A stretch of DNA of 10,097 nucleotides. Source: Campylobacterales bacterium (lineage in GTDB: Bacteria; Campylobacterota; Campylobacteria; Campylobacterales; Arcobacteraceae). The position numbers were made by a program, and so were the translations under genes. Positions 5,587-10,097 of this stretch are shown in pieces. The notes under the pieces are model-generated. The model saw nothing but the letters and a program-made list of their open reading frames with translations, was not told where the DNA came from and made no database searches. The stretch's first letter is position 1, and each line of letters starts with the position of its first letter. Where the stretch lies: contig JAIELU010000222.1 of the NCBI GenBank assembly GCA_019752775.1, positions 1 through 10,097 on the forward strand. Reading direction: 5' to 3'.

Positions 5587-6618
5587 ATGGATAAGAAAAA
5601 ACAGATACCTTTTAATCTAAATAATTTTTTATTAGCAATAAGTTTAGCCTTTGATTTTAGAAAAAAAGATTTAGAAAACACAACTTTAGGACACTACAAA
5701 AGAGTGGCTTTTATCTCTTTACATTTAGGGATAAAACATAATCTTGAACCAAAACAACTAGCTGATTTATTCTCTTATTCTTTGTGTTATGATTTTAAAA
5801 AAGAGGATTTGGAACAACTGCCTTTTTTAGAAAAAAATGAAACTTTGAATAATCCTTTGTTTTTAGAGATAGTTTCTTTTGCAAGTTTTTTGGATAAAGA
5901 ATTCTCTTTAGGAATTGATTATATTGAAAATAGAATAAAAGCAAAAGAGTATATAAAAGAGAATAAAAGTGAACTTCTTGATATTTCTTCACAAGTAGGT
6001 TTTTTCTTAGATTTATTAAACGAAAATGATATTTTAATGTTTATTTATGCTTCTTTGCATGATTTTACGACTATTTTAGATTTTGAAGAGATTTTAAATA
6101 TCACAACAGTTTTTCACAAAATCGTAAATCCAAATTCAAATCTTTTGATTTTATGTGGAAAAATCACAAAAGAGTATGATTTTGAACACAAAGATAAACA
6201 AACTTTTTTAATCGCTAACTCTTTACAAAATATTGGAAAACTGATAATTTCCTCAAAAATTCTAAATAAAAAAGAGCCGCTAACTTCAAATGAATATGAA
6301 ATTATAAAAGCCTATCCATATTATTCAAAAAAGATTTTAAACAATATCATGGGATTTAATGACATTGCAGTTTTGGCTTCAAAAATCCAAGAAAGAGTTG
6401 ATGGAAATGGTTATCCTTTGGGCTTAAGTGCAAAAGATTTGAGTTTAAAAGACAGATTGATGAATACTTTAAATGTTTATAATGCATTAAAAGAACCAAG
6501 AGTTTATAGAACTGCTTTTAGTCATGAAAAAGCTATAAAAATCATGAAAAAAGAAGCAAAAGAGGGAAAACTTGATATTTCACTTGTGGAAGATTTTGAT
6601 AGGATTTTTAAAGATTAA
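5587..6618 (+). CDS. Tandem HD-GYP-like protein with degenerate metal sites
   Basis: A 343-residue protein with no signal peptide, membrane segment or receiver domain. The C-terminal part (about 175-340) follows the HD-GYP fold: NIGK at 215-218, a KAYP segment (241-244), ERVDGNGYP (269-277), KDR (288-290), VYNAL (297-301) and RVYR (305-308). HD-GYP enzymes hydrolyse cyclic di-GMP. Here the usual metal ligands are replaced: HD of HDIGK is Q214-N215, the H of the K.HP motif is Y243, the HH before E is I267-Q268, and the D of the AD.fDAL motif is N296. The N-terminal part (about 15-145) looks like a second, more diverged copy: GHYKRV 35-40, SLCYD 65-69, FASFLD 98-103 and R116 through the LLDIS segment. 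The likely role is a non-catalytic binding or scaffold protein. That follows from residue loss, not data. It is single-gene, ended by a strong terminator. Confidence 0.82.
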   Translation: MDKKKQIPFNLNNFLLAISLAFDFRKKDLENTTLGHYKRVAFISLHLGIKHNLEPKQLADLFSYSLCYDFKKEDLEQLPFLEKNETLNNPLFLEIVSFASFLDKEFSLGIDYIENRIKAKEYIKENKSELLDISSQVGFFLDLLNENDILMFIYASLHDFTTILDFEEILNITTVFHKIVNPNSNLLILCGKITKEYDFEHKDKQTFLIANSLQNIGKLIISSKILNKKEPLTSNEYEIIKAYPYYSKKILNNIMGFNDIAVLASKIQERVDGNGYPLGLSAKDLSLKDRLMNTLNVYNALKEPRVYRTAFSHEKAIKIMKKEAKEGKLDISLVEDFDRIFKD

Positions 6619-6620
6619 AC

Positions 6621-6650
6621 AAAAAAGAGAGTTAAAAAACTCTCTTTTTT
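6621..6650. terminator. Bidirectional intrinsic terminator
   Basis: Arms 6621-6633 (A-run then GAGAGTT) and 6638-6650 (AACTCTC then T-run) pair perfectly over 13 bp around an AAAA loop. T-tracts result in both directions. It starts 3 bases after the HD-GYP-like stop and its last base is within the rhodanese stop codon, so one hairpin serves both convergent genes. Confidence 0.88.
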
Positions 6651-7324
6651 TATGGTTTAACAGTTGTTAATCCAAGACTTAACCAAGATTGCATTCCACC
6701 TCTGTACCATTTTAGTTTTGCTTCTGGATAACCAATAGCTGTTAGGGCTTTCATAGATTCAGGAGATTGTCCGCACCATGCTCCATTACAAAACATTAAA
6801 ATAGTTTTTGCATTTTTAAAATCATATTTGCCATTTACTTTTTTTACACCCAACATTTCCACATACTCTTCAAATTCATCAGGATATTGAGATTGTTTTA
6901 AATAAATATAAGGAATATTTACAGCACTTGGGATTGTTTCATGATAAAACCAATTTTCAGTTCTTGAATCAACTAACATCATATTTGTATTGTTTTTTGC
7001 TTTTTCTATAAAATCTAAAACTTCAACTTCACCAAAAGTTTCAACTTTATCAGAATATTTTATAGGAGAAATTTTTCCCATATAAGTTACAAAAGCTCTT
7101 TTACAATCAGCACTTACAGAATCAGCAGCTTGTCCGTTTCCACCATAAACAACTTTTGGATCAAAACCTACATCTTTACAACTATCATTTTTTTCTCTTT
7201 TTACAACGATTGTTTTTTCTTCATCTTTTGAGTTTTTGTATTTAACTTCAACTCCATCATTTTGTAAATCAACCGCGAAAAGTGAGGCACTTAATACGAA
7301 ACTTCCTAATATTATTTTTAACAT
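6650..7324 (-). CDS. Exported rhodanese-domain protein
   Basis: A 224-residue protein with a Sec signal peptide (1-17, ending LFA). A mature N-terminal region (18-85) with two cysteines, C49 and C74, precedes the rhodanese domain (about 95-224). The domain shows VDSR (118-121), a segment around IPSAVNIPY (131-139), and an active-site loop at MFCNGAWCGQSP (177-188). C179 takes the position of the catalytic persulfide cysteine. The loop also holds C184, and the usual basic residue is missing between them. The end has the family's WYRGGMQSW (206-214) and GLTTV. Periplasmic rhodaneses move sulfane sulfur to thiols or cyanide. The second loop cysteine makes a disulfide or thiol-redox role equally possible. 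The N-terminal pair may form a structural disulfide. The ATG (complement of 7322-7324) has AAGGAGAGA close upstream. It is transcribed alone, divergent from valS. Confidence 0.9.
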   Translation of the reverse strand: MLKIILGSFVLSASLFAVDLQNDGVEVKYKNSKDEEKTIVVKREKNDSCKDVGFDPKVVYGGNGQAADSVSADCKRAFVTYMGKISPIKYSDKVETFGEVEVLDFIEKAKNNTNMMLVDSRTENWFYHETIPSAVNIPYIYLKQSQYPDEFEEYVEMLGVKKVNGKYDFKNAKTILMFCNGAWCGQSPESMKALTAIGYPEAKLKWYRGGMQSWLSLGLTTVKP

Positions 7325-7362
7325 TTTTTCTCTCCTTAATATTTAAAATAAATTGTATTAAG

Positions 7363-7368
7363 ATTATA
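7363..7368 (-). promoter_or_regulatory. -10 box of the rhodanese gene
   Basis: On the minus strand this reads TATAAT, a perfect consensus -10, preceded by TGTGT, which gives an extended -10 character. Transcription would start near 7356, leaving a leader of about 32 bases that contains the AAGGAGAGA ribosome binding site. No good -35 is visible. Confidence 0.6.
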
Positions 7369-7455
7369 ACACAGCTATTAAAAAAATTAATAATTCTGGC
7401 GTGAAAAATAACTTTTTTAAAATAGCTCAAAATAACATCATAAGATAAAAGTAGA

Positions 7456-7461
7456 TATAAT
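7456..7461 (+). promoter_or_regulatory. -10 box of valS
   Basis: A perfect TATAAT preceded by GTAGA lies 32 bases before the valS ATG, giving a short leader of roughly 25 bases with AGGA (7484-7487) as the ribosome binding site. No convincing -35 is seen. The leader is too short for a T-box or peptide attenuator. Confidence 0.6.
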
Positions 7462-7493
7462 CGCGTATATTATAGAAAAACATAGGATTTTTA

Positions 7494-10097
7494 ATGAGCG
7501 AAAAATACGAACCATCACAAGTAGAAGATAGTTTTTATAAGATTTGGGAAGAAAGAGGTTATTTTGAAATAGATGGAAATAAGTCTATCCAAGAAACTGA
7601 TTCAAATGGAAAACAAAAAACATTTTCTATCATGATGCCACCTCCAAATGTAACAGGAAGCTTACATATTGGGCATGCTTTAACATTTACATTACAAGAT
7701 ATTATTACTAGATACAAAAGAATGGATGGGTTTAAAACTCTTTGGCAACCAGGAACTGACCACGCAGGAATTGCAACTCAAAATGTTGTTGAAAAACAAT
7801 TAATTGCAGAAGGTACAACTAAAGAAGAAATCGGAAGAGAAAAATTTCTTGAACGTGCTTGGCTTCAAAAAGAAACATCAGGTGGAAACATAGTTCACCA
7901 AATGAGAAAATTAGGTGTTACTCCTGCTTGGAAAAGAGAAAGATTTACAATGGATGAGGGATTAAAAGAGGCTGTAAAAGAAGCTTTTATCTCTTTATAC
8001 AATGAAGGTCATATCACTCAAAATAACTACATGGTAAACTGGTGTACACACGATGGTGCACTTTCAGACATCGAAGTTGAACACGAAGAAGTAAATGGTA
8101 AGTTTTACCACATGATTTACAAATTTGCAGATGGAAGTGGTGAACTTCAAGTTGCAACTACAAGACCTGAAACATATTTTGGAGATACAGCAATCATGGT
8201 TCATCCCGATGATTCAAGATATTCAAGTATTGTAGGGCGTGAAGTATTATTACCATTAACTGACAGAAAAATTAAAGTTATTACAGATTCACACGTTGAT
8301 ATGGAATTTGGAACAGGTGTTGTAAAAGTAACTCCTGCTCATGATCAAAATGACTACGAAGTTGGGAAAAGACACGATTTAGAATTCATCAAAGTATTTG
8401 ATGAAAAAGGTATTTTAAACGAATATTGTGGAGAGTTTGCTGGACTTGAAAGATTAGAAGCAAGACCAATTATTGTTGCAAAACTTCAAGCTGAGGGATA
8501 TATCGTAAAAATTGAAGATCATGTTCACCAAGTAGGGCATTGTTATAGATGTAAAAATATTGTTGAACCATTTATCTCTCAACAATGGTTTTTAAGTTCT
8601 GAAATGGCTCAAGAGTCTATTAGAAAAACAAAAGAGACTACAAAAGAAAGAGCTGAAAGTGGTGAACATAATGGAACACTTTTCCACCCAGCACATTGGA
8701 TAAACTCATATACAGCTTGGATGGATGAGTTAAGACCTTGGTGTATTTCAAGACAACTTTGGTGGGGACATAGAATTCCTGTATTTACTTGTGAGACTTG
8801 CGACCATCAATGGGCAGATAAAGCTGATGAGCCAGAGAAATGTCCAAAATGTGGAGGAAAACATTATACTCAAGACCCAGATGTACTTGATACTTGGTTC
8901 TCTTCAGCACTTTGGGCAATGTCGCCATTAGGTTGGGGAAATAATGGAAAATTAGAAGAGTTATATAACTCAACAGATGAAGCTGATTTTTATCCAAATT
9001 CATTGCTAATCACTGGTTTTGATATTATGTTTTTCTGGGTAGCTAGAATGATGATGATGGGTGAACACTTCAAAAAACAATTACCATTTGAAGATATTTA
9101 TATGCACGCATTAGTAAGAGATGAACATGGTGCAAAAATGTCAAAATCAAAAGGAAATGTAATTGACCCACTTGATATGGTAAATGAGCATAGTGCAGAT
9201 ATTATCAGATTTACACTTGCATACCTTTGTGTTCAAGGTAGAGACATTAAACTTGGAGCTAAAAATTTAGAGCAATTTAGAAACTTTACAAATAAACTTT
9301 ATAATGCAACAAATTTCTTACAGTTAAATGTAGAAACATTCCCTAATTTAAAAGATATTGAAATCAAAACACCACTTGGTCTTTATATGCAAAGTAAATT
9401 AAGTGATGCAGTTGATGAGTTAAGAAATTCACTTGAAACTTATAAATTCAATGAATCAGCATCTATTTTATACAAATTTGTATGGAATGAATTCTGCGAC
9501 TGGGGAATTGAATATGCAAAAGCTAGCAAAGATTCAGTAATCGAACTTGGAGCAATTTTCAAAGAGACATTAAAAATGGTAAGTCCATTTATGCCGTTTA
9601 TCTCTGATTATTTATATCACAAATTAAGTGGAACAACACTTGAAGATGGTGATTCATTAATGATTATGAATTTTCCAAAAGAAATAGCAAAAAATCAAGA
9701 AATCGAAGATATGTTTGCAATCATCGAAGAAGCAATTACAGCAATCAGAAGAGCAAAAGTTATCATAGATATGGGTAACTCAAAAATTGCAAAAGCATAT
9801 ATAAAAATCAATAAAAATATTGATAATGAAATGGCAAAACCATTTATCGAAAAACTTGCAAAAGTAGAAAATTTAGAGTTTGTAACTGAAAAGCAAGAAA
9901 ACTCAATCACAGATGTAAGTGATAATTTAGAAGTTTATATCCCAAGAGGTGAAATAGATATGGCACCAATTATTTCTAAACTTTCTAAACAACAAGAAAA
10001 ATTAGAAAAAGAGATAGCAAAACTTTCAGGAATGTTAAATAATGAAAGATTCGTAGCAAATGCACCAGCAAATGTTTTAGAAGAAAATAGAACAGGA
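7494..10097 (+). CDS. valS: Valyl-tRNA synthetase (3' end outside window)
   Basis: Class I aminoacyl-tRNA synthetase that charges tRNA-Val and edits misactivated threonine. The frame is open from ATG 7494 to the right edge, 868 codons, with no stop in view. Domains in order: catalytic Rossmann half with PPPNVTGSLHIGH (49-61, HIGH at 58-61); editing domain from about 190 with TTRPET (222-227); a cysteine pair in the GHCYRC region; a zinc ribbon with C433, C436, C450 and C453; the KMSKS loop (548-552); an anticodon-binding helical domain from about 600; and the start of the C-terminal coiled-coil arm (from about residue 820, KLSKQQEKLEKEI-type heptads). The last visible residues, ANVLEENRTG, lie in the conserved end of that arm, so probably only a few codons are missing. 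The start is supported by AGGA 6 bases upstream and by the near-universal position of the first helix. Codon use matches the rest of the window. Confidence 0.98.
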   Translation, partial: MSEKYEPSQVEDSFYKIWEERGYFEIDGNKSIQETDSNGKQKTFSIMMPPPNVTGSLHIGHALTFTLQDIITRYKRMDGFKTLWQPGTDHAGIATQNVVEKQLIAEGTTKEEIGREKFLERAWLQKETSGGNIVHQMRKLGVTPAWKRERFTMDEGLKEAVKEAFISLYNEGHITQNNYMVNWCTHDGALSDIEVEHEEVNGKFYHMIYKFADGSGELQVATTRPETYFGDTAIMVHPDDSRYSSIVGREVLLPLTDRKIKVITDSHVDMEFGTGVVKVTPAHDQNDYEVGKRHDLEFIKVFDEKGILNEYCGEFAGLERLEARPIIVAKLQAEGYIVKIEDHVHQVGHCYRCKNIVEPFISQQWFLSSEMAQESIRKTKETTKERAESGEHNGTLFHPAHWINSYTAWMDELRPWCISRQLWWGHRIPVFTCETCDHQWADKADEPEKCPKCGGKHYTQDPDVLDTWFSSALWAMSPLGWGNNGKLEELYNSTDEADFYPNSLLITGFDIMFFWVARMMMMGEHFKKQLPFEDIYMHALVRDEHGAKMSKSKGNVIDPLDMVNEHSADIIRFTLAYLCVQGRDIKLGAKNLEQFRNFTNKLYNATNFLQLNVETFPNLKDIEIKTPLGLYMQSKLSDAVDELRNSLETYKFNESASILYKFVWNEFCDWGIEYAKASKDSVIELGAIFKETLKMVSPFMPFISDYLYHKLSGTTLEDGDSLMIMNFPKEIAKNQEIEDMFAIIEEAITAIRRAKVIIDMGNSKIAKAYIKINKNIDNEMAKPFIEKLAKVENLEFVTEKQENSITDVSDNLEVYIPRGEIDMAPIISKLSKQQEKLEKEIAKLSGMLNNERFVANAPANVLEENRTG

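Noticed and set aside
5795..5992. 65-codon minus-strand frame inside the HD-GYP-like gene
   Set aside because: It is antisense to a continuous, domain-supported gene. The aromatic- and leucine-rich product reflects A/T codons read backwards.
5587..6618. Active cyclic di-GMP phosphodiesterase
   Set aside because: The residues that bind the metals in HD-GYP enzymes are replaced (Q214, N215, Y243, I267, Q268, N296), so catalysis is unlikely despite the retained GYP.
7325..7493. T-box riboswitch or leader-peptide attenuator before valS
   Set aside because: The -10 box at 7456-7461 leaves a leader of only about 25 bases, with no specifier stem, T-box sequence or valine-codon run.
8785..9003. 72-codon minus-strand frame inside valS
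   Set aside because: It is antisense to the zinc-ribbon and catalytic region of valS, which fixes the coding strand.
9695..9910. 71-codon minus-strand frame inside valS
   Set aside because: It is antisense to the valS C-terminal region. The membrane-like look comes from reading AT-rich codons on the wrong strand.
1..10097. CRISPR array, insertion sequence, prophage or defence island
   Set aside because: No regularly spaced repeats, transposase, integrase, terminal repeats, tRNA or compositional break were seen. Genes are metabolic or housekeeping with uniform AT-rich codon use.

Overview
The window is AT-rich throughout. It carries a SoxB thiosulfohydrolase, small exported cytochrome/thioredoxin and DsrE-like proteins, and a valyl-tRNA synthetase with a zinc-ribbon insertion. 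Together with promoters that have a good -10 box but no clear -35, this points to a Campylobacterota bacterium of the Arcobacter/Aliarcobacter type. That placement is inferred from gene content and base composition, not from a search. No rRNA, tRNA, CRISPR array, insertion sequence or phage gene is visible.

Layout. (1) Bases 2-184 are the 3' end of an unidentified plus-strand gene, closed by an intrinsic terminator. (2) Bases 305-4597 form a tight plus-strand run: soxB, an exported cytochrome c-thioredoxin fusion (TTG start), a MOSC-domain protein, an exported DsrE-like protein and an exported alpha/beta hydrolase. Gaps are 19, 1, 3 and 28 bases with no terminator inside, so this is probably one operon. 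(3) Bases 4598-4816 are non-coding and hold a perfect 16-bp inverted repeat between convergent genes. (4) A DJ-1/PfpI protein like plant DJ-1D lies on the minus strand. It is divergent from a plus-strand tandem HD-GYP-like protein, and a 21-bp operator-like palindrome lies between them. (5) A bidirectional terminator separates the HD-GYP-like gene from a convergent, exported rhodanese. (6) The rhodanese is divergent from valS, which runs off the right edge only a few codons before its expected end.

How the genes may work together. SoxB hydrolyses sulfate from the sulfur chain carried on SoxY in the periplasm. The thioredoxin fusion, DsrE-like protein and MOSC protein are all thiol- or sulfur-handling folds, so the operon looks like a SoxB unit with a redox and sulfur-transfer accessory set. 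The separate exported rhodanese may act in the same chemistry. soxX, soxY, soxZ, soxA and soxCD are not in the window. The hydrolase has no known Sox role.

Most notable: the cytochrome c-thioredoxin fusion within a soxB-cyt/Trx-MOSC-DsrE-hydrolase operon, and an HD-GYP protein in which nearly every metal-ligand position has been replaced while the fold-defining GYP motif is kept. No wholly new system can be demonstrated from the sequence alone.
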